A stretch of DNA of 64,000 bases from Terriglobia bacterium (GTDB lineage: Bacteria; Acidobacteriota; Terriglobia; Terriglobales; Acidobacteriaceae): contig JAIQFC010000002.1 in NCBI GenBank assembly GCA_020073465.1, forward strand, positions 186,001 through 250,000, written 5' to 3'. The first letter of the stretch is position 1; each line of letters begins with the position of its first letter. Below are positions 35,280-44,140 of this stretch, piece after piece. The translations under genes were made by a program, and so were the position numbers. Below the pieces are notes generated by a model. That model ran no database searches and was not told the DNA's origin. It worked only from the letters and a program-made list of their open reading frames with translations.

Positions 35280-35487
35280 TTTCACTACGGAGGCACGGAG
35301 ACACGGAGAAGACGAGCGTTGCCTGCCGGAGCCATGCTGCCGCAATTGAGAATGTCGCGCAAATGGTTAAGGAAGGGCACGGCTTCCAGCCGTGCGGTAA
35401 GTGCAGCAAAATCATCCACGGCTTTAGCCGCGGAGGTGAATACAATTGGTTTTGTTTCTTTTCGAGCCTCCCTGTCTCCGTGGTGAA
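35280..35487. repeat. Octamer-arm inverted repeat between GNAT and enolase genes
   Basis: The left arm (35280-35309) holds tandem near-8-mers (ACGGAGGC, ACGGAGAC, ACGGAGAA) after TTCACT; the right arm (35467-35487) holds CTCCCTGT, CTCCGTGG then TGAA. Between them are small hairpins: GCACGGCTTCCAGCCGTGC (about 35374) and CCACGGCTTTAGCCGCGG (about 35417). It is noncoding. Confidence 0.55.
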
Positions 35488-35497
35488 TGAACTTTTC

Positions 35498-36613
35498 ATG
35501 AAGATTGAAGCCATCACGCTACGCGAAATCCAGATGCCGCTTGTCCAGTTTTTCGAGACAAGCTTTGGCCGTCTCTACAACCGCCGCATCCTCCTGGTCA
35601 CCGTAGACGCCGAGGGCGTGCGCGGCTGGGGCGAATGCGTCGCTGGCGAAGATCCCTTCTACAGCAGCGAATGGATCGACAGCGCCTGGCCAACGATTAC
35701 GCGATACCTTGCTCCCGCGCTTTTGGGCCGCACCGTCGAATCGGGCCGGGAGATCCCCGCGCTCTTCACCAAGGTTCGCGCCCACCGGATGGCGAAAGCT
35801 GCGCTCGAAAATGCTGTGTGGGACGCTGAAGCGCAGCAGAAGCAGCAGCCGCTCTGGAAGTTGCTGGGCGGCACCCGTCGCGAGATTGCGTGTGGCGTCT
35901 CCATCGGCATACAGGATTCCATCGACCAACTGCTCGACAAGATTCAAACCGAGTTGGCCGCCGGTTACCGCCGCATCAAGGTCAAGGTCAAACCGGGATG
36001 GGACGTCAAGGTACTGGAAAAGATCCGGTCACGCTGGGCCGATATCACTCTGAGCTGCGATGCGAATTCTGCTTACACGCTCGATCAGGTTGAGCACCTT
36101 CGCAGTTTCGATCAATTCAACCTGCTGATGATCGAGCAGCCGTTGTGGGACGATGAGATCTACTACCACGCCCGGCTGCAGAAACAGCTGCGCACCGCCA
36201 TCTGCCTGGATGAATCTATCGTAGGCTCTCGCGCTGCCGCCTTCGCGCTCGAGATTGATGCCTGCCGCATCATCAATGTGAAGGTCGGGCGCGTCGGAGG
36301 GTTTACTGAAGCCCTCAAGATTCATGACATCTGCCATCAGCAAAATATCCCCGTATGGTGTGGCGGCATGCTCGAGTCTGGCATCGGCCGCGCCCACAAT
36401 ATCGCCCTCTCCACGCTGGAGAGCTTCCGCCTTCCCGGCGATGTCTCCGCCTCCAAACGCTACTGGAAGGAAGATATTGTCGATCCCGAGGTGAAGGTTT
36501 CCGCGCAAGGCATGATCGCCGTATCAGACCAGTCCGGCTCCGGTTACCGCGTCAAAGAGGATTTGATCGAGAAGCTGACAGTAAAGAAGGAGACGCTCAC
36601 AGCAGGGAAGTAG
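35498..36613 (+). CDS. Enolase-superfamily MenC/N-acylamino acid racemase-like protein
   Basis: From the ATG at 35498 the protein is 371 residues. Features: start KIEAITLREIQMPLVQFF, GWGECVAGEDPFYSSEW, the active-site lysine in AGYRRIKVKVKPGWD, the metal ligands in LSCDANSAYTLD, LLMIEQPLW and AICLDESIVG, and the second lysine in IINVKVGRVGGF. o-Succinylbenzoate synthase and N-succinylamino acid racemase share these signatures and cannot be separated here. The GNAT neighbour suggests NSAR; menC of menaquinone synthesis is the alternative. No other men gene is present. Confidence 0.87.
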   Translation: MKIEAITLREIQMPLVQFFETSFGRLYNRRILLVTVDAEGVRGWGECVAGEDPFYSSEWIDSAWPTITRYLAPALLGRTVESGREIPALFTKVRAHRMAKAALENAVWDAEAQQKQQPLWKLLGGTRREIACGVSIGIQDSIDQLLDKIQTELAAGYRRIKVKVKPGWDVKVLEKIRSRWADITLSCDANSAYTLDQVEHLRSFDQFNLLMIEQPLWDDEIYYHARLQKQLRTAICLDESIVGSRAAAFALEIDACRIINVKVGRVGGFTEALKIHDICHQQNIPVWCGGMLESGIGRAHNIALSTLESFRLPGDVSASKRYWKEDIVDPEVKVSAQGMIAVSDQSGSGYRVKEDLIEKLTVKKETLTAGK

Positions 36614-36625
36614 CCGGCCAACCGA

Positions 36626-37615
36626 TCATCGCCGGTCGCTGCTGGCGCTGGCGTTTTCCGGCCCTGTATTCTGCATTCTGGCGACTTCGCTCTTCAACAA
36701 CTCAACGCCTTTGGCAAACGTCAAATCACTCGCCACGCGCCGAAAATCGCTCAAGACCTCATCTGACTTGACCGCGATACTCTTGAACAGCAGAATCTTG
36801 CCGGTCATGTTCAATTGCATGTGCGTGATCTCCCACGCCCCGTCGCTGACTTCTGCCTGACACACCGTAAAGGTGCCGCCTTTGTCGAGATGTCCCAGGA
36901 TCCCCCAACCAAAAGTGACGTCCCGAAAGAGCCGCGCATCAATTTTCCCAATGCGGAGAGCGCCTTTATCGATCAGCAAATATCCTTCCATCCCTGAAAG
37001 CACCTGCTCCACGCGCGACGGTGGAGAGTAGCGAGGATTGGGACGGAACTTCAGCCGAACCAGCGCATCGCCCGGTCTCCCGACACCTGGCTGGCTCTGT
37101 TCCTGCCCTTCGTACTCATAGAGGAAAGCATCTGGCAGCGCCTTCACAATGCGCAACGTGCGGTCCGCATCGTCACGTTCCTGCTTCTGTTTTCGGCGAA
37201 GAGCGTCGTGATCGTTGTTCAAGTAATCCAGATGTCCCAGTTCCCCATCCATCTGCTGCGAAGAGATTGGCTTATCGTCGATGGCGATAAGCATTCCCGC
37301 CATAGCTTCGGTCGTCTGCACATACAGCTTGGTTTGGGAGCCACGCAGCCCTTGTTTGCGAGAGCGGAAAAGGTGTTTGACGGAGGGGCTCTGCGCGTCC
37401 GAGACTTCGCGGGCTACCGCCAGACGGACCAGTTCACCCGGCGGCTGTTCCGGGGCCGCGTTTTGCCCTCCACCAGAGAGGGAGGTCGGAATGATCGCCA
37501 GACAGGCGACCAGCATGACGACATCCAAGCCCAGCCGCGACCCACGGCGCTGCCAGCTCATATAGCTTTGCACCAGCATTAGTGTAGCAACTACGGTATC
37601 GCCGTTCCTCTTCAC
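36626..37615 (-). CDS. Hypothetical secreted or anchored protein
   Basis: This 329-residue protein has a hydrophobic N-terminal segment (GLDVVMLVACLAIIPTSL) that acts as signal or anchor, then a soluble region with no known motif (for example GELGHLDYLNNDHDALRRKQ, PDAFLYEYEG, GMEGYLLIDKGALRIG). The start could be 18 codons further downstream at the ATG ending at 37561. It ends 12 bases from the convergent MenC-like gene. Family not recognised. Confidence 0.6.
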   Translation of the reverse strand: MKRNGDTVVATLMLVQSYMSWQRRGSRLGLDVVMLVACLAIIPTSLSGGGQNAAPEQPPGELVRLAVAREVSDAQSPSVKHLFRSRKQGLRGSQTKLYVQTTEAMAGMLIAIDDKPISSQQMDGELGHLDYLNNDHDALRRKQKQERDDADRTLRIVKALPDAFLYEYEGQEQSQPGVGRPGDALVRLKFRPNPRYSPPSRVEQVLSGMEGYLLIDKGALRIGKIDARLFRDVTFGWGILGHLDKGGTFTVCQAEVSDGAWEITHMQLNMTGKILLFKSIAVKSDEVLSDFRRVASDLTFAKGVELLKSEVARMQNTGPENASASSDRR

Positions 37616-37805
37616 CCGTCCGGGTGGATGAGAAACGCTCCCTCAATCGGATGGCCAATCCGATGGGAAGTGGCGCTCGGCACGAATCCGGCTTTCCACA
37701 GCGTCGCGACGGAAAGTGGTCCTTCATCCCTATATAATGACGCGGACTCAAAGCATGTGACTTCCGCACCTGGGAACCGCCTTGCTGGGGGGCATCCTCC
37801 TCGAT

Positions 37806-38588
37806 ATGGCAGTCGATCGCAAAACCGCAAGACCGGGCATGGAGGTAGCGAACCTGACGGATATTGGGCGCGTGCGCCGAAATAACGAAGACTCCTACCT
37901 CTATTGGGAGCCCGAGGAGGAGGAGGAGTTCCGGCGCAAGGGGCGGCTGGCGGTGATTGCCGACGGCATGGGTGGATACGAGGGTGGGCAGGAAGCCAGC
38001 CGGATCGCTGTCGAGACTGTGCGCGAAGTGTATGACAAAAGATTCCAAAACAATCCTCAGGCAACTCTCGTTGAGGCCTTTGCTGTGGCCCACGAGCGGA
38101 TCCGGGGTTATGCAGAGGAGCACCCTTCTCTTCATGGGATGGGCACTACCTGCACGGCGCTGGTCACCGTCGGACGCCGGCTTTATTTTGCCCACGTAGG
38201 CGATAGCCGCCTGTACCTGGTCCGTGGCGATGAGATCTCGCGTCTGACCCGCGATCATTCTTACGTGGGCCGACTGGTGGAGAGCGGGATTGTACGGTCC
38301 GAAGATGCAGAGACGCATCCACAACGCCACATCCTGACAGCTGCCCTGGGATCAGGAACGGAAACGGCGGCCGATGTCTCGCAGGACGCGGTCGACCTGC
38401 AAGAGGGCGACACCCTCGTCCTTTGCACCGACGGACTGTGGGGAGTCGTTGGCGAACAGGAAGTTGCGGCTACAGTGAAAGCCAACACCCCGGCTGATTC
38501 GTGCGCCGCGATCGTGAGAATGGCACTGCAGAGGGGCGGTCCCGATAACATCACGGTTCAGATACTCCGAGTCACCAGCCCGGATTGA
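37806..38588 (+). CDS. PP2C-type Ser/Thr protein phosphatase
   Basis: This is a 260-residue PPM/PP2C phosphatase with all metal-binding motifs: RRNNEDSYLYW, IADGMGGYEGGQEA, YFAHVGDSRLYLVRG, LVLCTDGLWGVVG and GGPDNITVQI. It probably reverses a Ser/Thr kinase (PknB-like); no kinase is in the window. The start at 37806 lacks a clear ribosome binding site; an upstream TTG (37782) or the ATG at 37839 are alternatives. Confidence 0.9.
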   Translation: MAVDRKTARPGMEVANLTDIGRVRRNNEDSYLYWEPEEEEEFRRKGRLAVIADGMGGYEGGQEASRIAVETVREVYDKRFQNNPQATLVEAFAVAHERIRGYAEEHPSLHGMGTTCTALVTVGRRLYFAHVGDSRLYLVRGDEISRLTRDHSYVGRLVESGIVRSEDAETHPQRHILTAALGSGTETAADVSQDAVDLQEGDTLVLCTDGLWGVVGEQEVAATVKANTPADSCAAIVRMALQRGGPDNITVQILRVTSPD

Positions 38589-38806
38589 GCGCCTTCCATC
38601 GTCGTTCAAAGCAAGTTTCCTTTCCTAAGACTGCAACGAAATGCACATTCCGCGCCTGCAGCGACTCGCCTGAAGTGCCGTAAGTCACTCAATCTAAACG
38701 ACCAAATGGCTCAGCGAAGGACATGCGTGGCAGGGAACCTGCTAATGTCCCAACTGTCGATAAAGTCTATTATTTAAGTCGAGTTTTATGTAATAATCCG
38801 CAGACC
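38589..38806. promoter_or_regulatory. Leader and promoter region of the Rrf2/ABC transporter unit
   Basis: The 218-base gap is AT-richer near 38755-38800. It holds ATTATT (38769-38774) and AATAAT (38792-38797) as a loose dyad and two AAGTC repeats (38763, 38776), close to the start of the Rrf2 gene. Likely an autoregulated promoter. Exact operator is unproven. Confidence 0.4.
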
Positions 38807-39316
38807 ATGAAGATCTCGCAAAAAGGACTCTACGCCCTACAAGCCATGATGATGCTCGCTCGCCGTCACCGGCAGGGCGCCATCAAGATTCGTGACATTG
38901 CCTACGAGGAGAGCCTTCCGGAGAAGTTTCTGGAATTGATTCTGCTCGAACTCAAGAACGCTCGGATCGTGGAGAGCGTTCGCGGAGCAAAAGGCGGATA
39001 CCAGCTGCGGCGCGACCCAGCCGACATTCGGCTGAGCGAAATCATTCGTCTGATTGACGGGCCACTGGCTCCGTTTGGCGATGCCGAGCAGTTGCGTGTC
39101 CTGATCGACCGCGATGTGCCCCACCGCGCGTTGTACCAGGTCTTTCTGGATGTGCGCGATGCGGCGGCCCGCATTCTCGAAAACACTACCTTGGCTCAGT
39201 TGATCTCTGGTCCCGCCCCCCGGGCCGCCAAGGCCAACAAGAAGCAGCGCGATCCGAAAAAGAAAGAATCGGCCGGCGTGCTCAGCATGGTGGTCGGGGG
39301 GAACAAGGGTGAATAA
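38807..39316 (+). CDS. Rrf2-family transcriptional regulator lacking cysteines
   Basis: This 169-residue Rrf2 protein starts MKISQKGLYALQAMMML, with a winged HTH (IKIRDIAYEESLPEKFLELI) and RIVESVRGAKGGYQLRRDP as recognition wing. It has no cysteine, so it cannot bind the Fe-S cluster of IscR/NsrR; it resembles CymR of cysteine metabolism. It overlaps the ABC substrate-binding gene by eight bases, so it is probably regulating that uptake system in response to sulfur status (inference). Confidence 0.88.
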   Translation: MKISQKGLYALQAMMMLARRHRQGAIKIRDIAYEESLPEKFLELILLELKNARIVESVRGAKGGYQLRRDPADIRLSEIIRLIDGPLAPFGDAEQLRVLIDRDVPHRALYQVFLDVRDAAARILENTTLAQLISGPAPRAAKANKKQRDPKKKESAGVLSMVVGGNKGE

Positions 39317-40328
39317 GAGGACGTTAGTCGGGCTAGCCGCATGGCTGACACTGGCCGTGACGGGCGGGGCTCAGGGGGGAGCGACCACCATCCGTGTGGG
39401 TGCGTTTCCGAACATCACACATTCGCAGGCCATGGTAGGGAAGGCCAACGGGTTTTTTGAGAAGGCACTGGGGCCGGGAGTGAAGGTGGAGTGGAAAACC
39501 TTCAATGCCGGTCCGGCGGCCATTGAAGCGCTCTTCGCGGGCGCGATCGATATGACCTACATCGGCCCGAACCCTGCGATTCAGGGCTACGTTCGGTCGA
39601 ACGGAGAAGCGTTGCGCATCGTTGCCGGCGCCACCAGCGGCGGTGCGGCTCTGGTTGTCCGCCATGATTCCGGCATTCAAAAGCCGGAAGATTTTCACGG
39701 GAAGAAGGTTGCATCGCCCCAACAGGGAAATACGCAGGATGTTGCCCTGCGCGCCTGGTTGCTGGCGCACGGCATGAAGACCATCGACAAGGGCGGGGAC
39801 GTCCAAGTGATCCCCATGGCCAATCCCGACCAGCTGACTCTGTTCCTGAAGAAAGAACTGGACGCAGCCTGGGCACCCGAGCCGTGGGCCACGCGCCTGG
39901 TCCACTTGGGCAACGGGCGTTTGTTTCTGGACGAACGCGACCTGTGGCCCAAAGGACAGTTCATCACTTGCCACTTGATCGTGAGCACGAAGTTCCTGCA
40001 CGACCATCCGGAACTGGTGAAGAAATGGATTCGCGCCCACGTGGAATTGACCGACTGGATCAACGGTCACCAGCCCGAAGCGAAAAAGCTGCTGAACCAC
40101 CAGGTCCAGGCCGAAACTGGCAAGGCTCTTCCTCCCGCCGAGTTGGACGAAGCGTTTGGCCGGCTGCAAGTGACTTACGATCCGCTGAGCCCTTCGTTGA
40201 TGACCGCCGCGAAGTCATCGTTTGATGCGGGTTTTTTGGGACGGCAAATGCCTGACCTCTCCCGTCTTTATGACTTGAACCTGCTGAACCAGGTTCTGGC
40301 GGAGAAGGGAAAGAGAGCAGTCCAATGA
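39309..40328 (+). CDS. ABC transporter substrate-binding protein, sulfonate/nitrate type
   Basis: This is a 339-residue periplasmic binding protein with signal peptide (LVGLAAWLTLAVTGGAQG), then TIRVGAFPNITHSQAMVGKA, VEWKTFNAGPAAIEALFAG, DMTYIGPNPAIQGYV, and VASPQQGNTQDVALRAWL. These are SsuA/TauA/NrtA features. A GTG start is used. It is translationally coupled upstream and downstream (ATGA overlap with the ATPase). The substrate (alkanesulfonate, taurine or nitrate) cannot be told; sulfonate is favoured by the CymR-like regulator. Confidence 0.88.
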   Translation: MNKRTLVGLAAWLTLAVTGGAQGGATTIRVGAFPNITHSQAMVGKANGFFEKALGPGVKVEWKTFNAGPAAIEALFAGAIDMTYIGPNPAIQGYVRSNGEALRIVAGATSGGAALVVRHDSGIQKPEDFHGKKVASPQQGNTQDVALRAWLLAHGMKTIDKGGDVQVIPMANPDQLTLFLKKELDAAWAPEPWATRLVHLGNGRLFLDERDLWPKGQFITCHLIVSTKFLHDHPELVKKWIRAHVELTDWINGHQPEAKKLLNHQVQAETGKALPPAELDEAFGRLQVTYDPLSPSLMTAAKSSFDAGFLGRQMPDLSRLYDLNLLNQVLAEKGKRAVQ

Positions 40329-41278
40329 GCTCAAACGCACAGAATGTTCCCGCAGAGTTTCCGATTCCGATCGATCACGACCATCGTGTTCCGGTGCGGT
40401 CCGGCGGCAAGGCGGCGGTGGCCACCCTCATGCGTCCGGTGGATGCGGTTTCCGCTGACATCCCGAAGGTTGCACTCAGTGACATCTGCCTGAGTTACCG
40501 CACGGCGAAGGGTGAACGGTTGCTGGCCCTTGACAACATCAACCTGCAGGTGAGGGCCGGAGAATTCCTCTGCATCGTCGGGCCCTCGGGTTGCGGCAAG
40601 TCGACTCTTCTGCATTTGATCGCCGGGCTGCATCACCAGACTTCAGGGCAAGTGCTAGTCGACGGCAAAGCGGTTCAAGGGCCAGGCACCGATCGCATCC
40701 TGATCTTTCAGGAGTTGGGACTTTTCCCCTGGCTTACGGTGGGCCAGAACGTCGAATTCGGCATGAAGATGAAGGGCATGAGCAAGGCGGCAAGGGAAGA
40801 GAAGGTCCGCTACTACTTGCGTCTCGTGCACCTGTCGCAATTCAGAGACAGCTACACGCACCAGCTTTCCGGCGGGATGCGGCAGCGCGTGGCGTTGGCC
40901 CGCGCCCTCGCCACCGAGCCTGACGTCCTGCTGATGGATGAGCCCTTCGCCGCGCTGGACGCACAGACCCGCGACCTGCTGCATGATGAACTTGAACGCA
41001 TCTGGGCAGAAACCGGGCGCACCATTATTTTTGTGACGCACAACGTACGCGAAGCGATTCGGCTGGGTGATCGCGTGGCGCTGCTCACCTTCCGTCCCGG
41101 CCGTGTGAAAAGCCAATTTCCTGTCGATCTACCGCGACCGCGTCACTTGGAAGATATCGCCGTCGCCCGCGCGGCCCGCGAAGTGCTCGACGAACTGCGA
41201 GAAGAGATCAACCGCTCTCTGGAAGTCGAGTACCACGACGGCATCAAGCCTCATGTGAAGACTGAGGTGGAGCTATGA
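40325..41278 (+). CDS. ABC transporter ATP-binding protein, SsuB/TauB type
   Basis: This 317-residue ATPase has Walker A CIVGPSGCGKSTLLHLIAGL, Q-loop LIFQELGLFPWLTV, signature HQLSGGMRQRVALARAL, Walker B VLLMDEPFAALDA and the H-loop IIFVTHNVREA. The N-terminal 50 residues (before IPKVALSDICLSY) are an extension beyond the family. It overlaps both neighbours by four bases. Drives uptake by the SsuABC-like importer. Confidence 0.92.
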   Translation: MSSNAQNVPAEFPIPIDHDHRVPVRSGGKAAVATLMRPVDAVSADIPKVALSDICLSYRTAKGERLLALDNINLQVRAGEFLCIVGPSGCGKSTLLHLIAGLHHQTSGQVLVDGKAVQGPGTDRILIFQELGLFPWLTVGQNVEFGMKMKGMSKAAREEKVRYYLRLVHLSQFRDSYTHQLSGGMRQRVALARALATEPDVLLMDEPFAALDAQTRDLLHDELERIWAETGRTIIFVTHNVREAIRLGDRVALLTFRPGRVKSQFPVDLPRPRHLEDIAVARAAREVLDELREEINRSLEVEYHDGIKPHVKTEVEL

Positions 41279-42033
41279 AACGCGCAGCCCGCTACTTCAT
41301 TTTCTACGCCGCGCTGTTTGGCTTGTGGGTGCTGCTGGCCAAGCTCAAGATCTGGCCACCCTATTTGTTTCCCACGCCGTGGGGCGTCGGCGAGTCGCTG
41401 TGGGCTGGGTTCTCGGATAACAGCTACTGGATCGCGATTATGGTGAGCATGCGGCGCGTGTTGATTGGCTATGGCATTTCCGTAGTTCTCGGCATGCTGC
41501 TTGGCTTGGGCGTGTCGAGCAATAAATTCCTGGAAGAAACCATGGGCGGTCTGCTGGTCAGCCTGCAGAGCTTGCCCAGTATTTGCTGGTGGCCGCTGGC
41601 GCTGCTCTGGTTTGGACTGAATCAGAACGCCATTCTTTTCGTCGTGATCATGGGATCGCTGCTGTCGGTCACTATGGCGATGGAAGACGGGCGCAAGCAG
41701 ATGCCCAAGATCTTTGGGATGGCTGGACGCAACCTCGGGGCTCACAGATTCCAACTGTTTTGGTATGTCCTGCTGCCCGCTAGCCTTCCGTACATCGTGT
41801 CCGGATTGAAGCAGGGCTGGGCGTTCGCCTGGCGCTCGCTCATCACGGCCGAGATGCTTTATGTCAGCCTGGGCTTGGGCCAAGTGTTGATGATGGGTCG
41901 CGAGACCAGCGACATGAATGCCGTCATTGCGGTCATGATTCTGATTATTGCCATCGGCTACGTCGTGGATGGGATCGTCTTCAAGTCGATGGAGCGTCAC
42001 CTGCAGCACAAGTGGGGGTTAGCCCCCGCGTAA
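41275..42033 (+). CDS. ABC transporter permease, SsuC/TauC type
   Basis: This 252-residue inner-membrane permease has about six helices (for example YFIFYAALFGLWVLLAKL, VLIGYGISVVLGMLLGLGV, AIGYVVDGIVF). The EAA loop is MAGRNLGAHRFQLFWYVLLP, the ABC contact. The start overlaps the ATPase end by four bases. It completes the importer; no terminator was seen after it. Confidence 0.92.
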   Translation: MKRAARYFIFYAALFGLWVLLAKLKIWPPYLFPTPWGVGESLWAGFSDNSYWIAIMVSMRRVLIGYGISVVLGMLLGLGVSSNKFLEETMGGLLVSLQSLPSICWWPLALLWFGLNQNAILFVVIMGSLLSVTMAMEDGRKQMPKIFGMAGRNLGAHRFQLFWYVLLPASLPYIVSGLKQGWAFAWRSLITAEMLYVSLGLGQVLMMGRETSDMNAVIAVMILIIAIGYVVDGIVFKSMERHLQHKWGLAPA

Positions 42034-42273
42034 ACCAATTTTGTGCCAGAGCTGTCTTCGCTTTGGTCTAGGCGATAAACGCAGCTGGACCGCACATTGA
42101 AGGTTCTGTATTCCCCGGTTTATGCATTGCCTCTAGTCGGACAGCGCCTTTGAATACAACTTAGTAGATAGAGATACTGATATATCGTTGGACTTTGCCG
42201 GATTCCTGCTCGCGCGCCAGACCGAACAGGATCCCGCAAACAGGTGGTAATGCCAAATCCCAGGAGACCATGT

Positions 42274-43869
42274 ATGCGTAAGGTTGTGATCGTTGTGGCG
42301 GTTTTGTTGTCCGTGAATTCGCTCGTCCAAGCACAAGCGGCACCCCCAGGAGACGCGGATCTTCGTTCCGAGGTGGAGCAACTGAAACAACTGGTTCGCG
42401 AACAACAAAACCGCATCGATGCTCTCGAGAAGGAGCACCAAACCCCCGCGCCTTCCAATTCCGCCGGTCCTTCAGCGGCACGACCTGCCGACAGGCAAGC
42501 ATCGGACTCGGCCGCAACAGTCGCGACCAACCTCCAAGCGACACCAGCCGACAAGAGTGCCCAGAACGCTGGTAGCTCGGATGAACGTATTCGGAACCTT
42601 GAGAGACAAATCAAAGGCATCGGCCCGATCTCTTTCAGCGGCGACGTGCGTCTTCGCGCAGAACCCTTCTTCGGTGGACCCTCGGATCAATCGCTTGATC
42701 GTGCGCGCGCCCGTGTTCGTGCCCGCTTTAATGCGATCGCTAATCTCGGCGAGCAATTCCGTGCTGGTCTCACACTCGCCAGCGGTGACATCAACGACCC
42801 CATATCGACGAACCAGAACCTTACCGGCTTCTACGCCCGCAAGGCGGTTGCTTTAGACCAGGCATTCGTGGAATTCACGCCAAAGCAGTTCAAGCCCCTT
42901 ACTCTCATAGGCGGAAAATTTCGCTATCCGTGGTACAACACCGAACTTACCTGGGATAAAGACTTGAATCCTGAGGGTGCAGCCGAGACCCTGGCCTTCA
43001 ACCTGGATACGCCCGTCCTGAAGCGGGTTGCGCTGGTCGGGTTTCAATTGCCCTTCGCCGAGATGGTTGGTACCGCAACCACTGACAAAAGAATTACGCA
43101 AGCCATCACTTACGGTGGGCAACTGCAGACGTCGTGGCAGCTTGCGCCACGGCTGAAACTGAGCGCCTACACCGGCTACTATGACTTTCGGAGCTCCGAC
43201 TCCATTGCGCTGGCTCTCTCGCGTGCCAGCAGCAGGAATCCGCAGACTCCATTTACAGGCGTGCTCCCGTTGGCTTCCGGAAACCCGGTTCAGGACTCAA
43301 CGTACACGACCACTGCGAGCACCATCATCACGATAGGCGGAACAGCCTATCCGACCGGAGTTACATCCATCACGAATGCGCAGTTTGCCTCCAAGTTCGG
43401 GTTGTTCGACAACATTGCTCGTTTCGACATCGATACCGGACATCCTCGTCTCCCGCTGACTTTCATCGGGGACTACGTCCAGAATACCGAGGCCTGCGGC
43501 AACCTACCGAACATCGTTGCTGTTCCGTCGAACACCTCCACACAGACGTTCAAACAGACGCTCAATGCCCCGTGCAACTCGCATCAACGGCGCGGGTATT
43601 GGGCCGAAGGAACCGTCGGCCGCCTGCAGAGGAAAGGGGACCTGCAGCTCGGATATGCCCGCATCTACATCGAGCGCGAAGCAGTGTTGGGTAATTTCAA
43701 TTACAGCGATATTCGCCAGGGGACGAACGTCACGCAGCACCGGTTCATCTCCTTCTACCAATTGGACAGGAGCGTGCAGTTAGGTTTCACTGCCCTGGTC
43801 GGGCGTCCGCTCGGCACTACCGAGCCTTGGCTGACACGCTTGCAGTTTGACACGATTTACATCTTCTAA
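42274..43869 (+). CDS. Outer-membrane porin (porin_5-like) downstream of the ABC importer
   Basis: The ATG at 42274 with AGGAG nine bases before it gives 531 residues. It has a signal peptide (VVIVVAVLLSVNSLVQA), a coiled-coil (LRSEVEQLKQLVREQQNRI), a low-complexity linker, then a barrel with ISFSGDVRLRAEPFFGGP and a final LQFDTIYIF, a C-terminal Phe as needed for BAM insertion. It is in the same direction as and 240 bases after the permease, so it may help the importer's substrate cross the outer membrane (inference). Confidence 0.83.
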   Translation: MRKVVIVVAVLLSVNSLVQAQAAPPGDADLRSEVEQLKQLVREQQNRIDALEKEHQTPAPSNSAGPSAARPADRQASDSAATVATNLQATPADKSAQNAGSSDERIRNLERQIKGIGPISFSGDVRLRAEPFFGGPSDQSLDRARARVRARFNAIANLGEQFRAGLTLASGDINDPISTNQNLTGFYARKAVALDQAFVEFTPKQFKPLTLIGGKFRYPWYNTELTWDKDLNPEGAAETLAFNLDTPVLKRVALVGFQLPFAEMVGTATTDKRITQAITYGGQLQTSWQLAPRLKLSAYTGYYDFRSSDSIALALSRASSRNPQTPFTGVLPLASGNPVQDSTYTTTASTIITIGGTAYPTGVTSITNAQFASKFGLFDNIARFDIDTGHPRLPLTFIGDYVQNTEACGNLPNIVAVPSNTSTQTFKQTLNAPCNSHQRRGYWAEGTVGRLQRKGDLQLGYARIYIEREAVLGNFNYSDIRQGTNVTQHRFISFYQLDRSVQLGFTALVGRPLGTTEPWLTRLQFDTIYIF

Positions 43870-44140
43870 TTCCGGAGCTTGAAACGATCACAACGAATGG
43901 TTGACTCGACACGACGGTCTCGGGCTCGAGTCCGATTTGGGGGCTCTGGGAGTTGGCTGAGGAGCCGCCGCAGAGAAAGCAAAGCGCTACCGACCCAGTG
44001 TCCAGGAGCGTTCATGGACGCTACGGCAGCGCTGCCACTTCGGAGCCCAAACTGAGCCCAGTATAGGAATACATTTGCACCACAACTAGTGCATTTTAGG
44101 GTACTGGGGAGTTAATACCTCGACCGACAGCAACGGCGGT
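43870..44140. other. Intergenic region between porin and lysS, no supported gene
   Basis: A convergent 271-base gap. No ORF with support, no clear terminator. It has a weak palindromic stretch (GGAGCCCAAACTGAGCCC-like) and AT-rich patches around 44065-44110. Confidence 0.4.
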
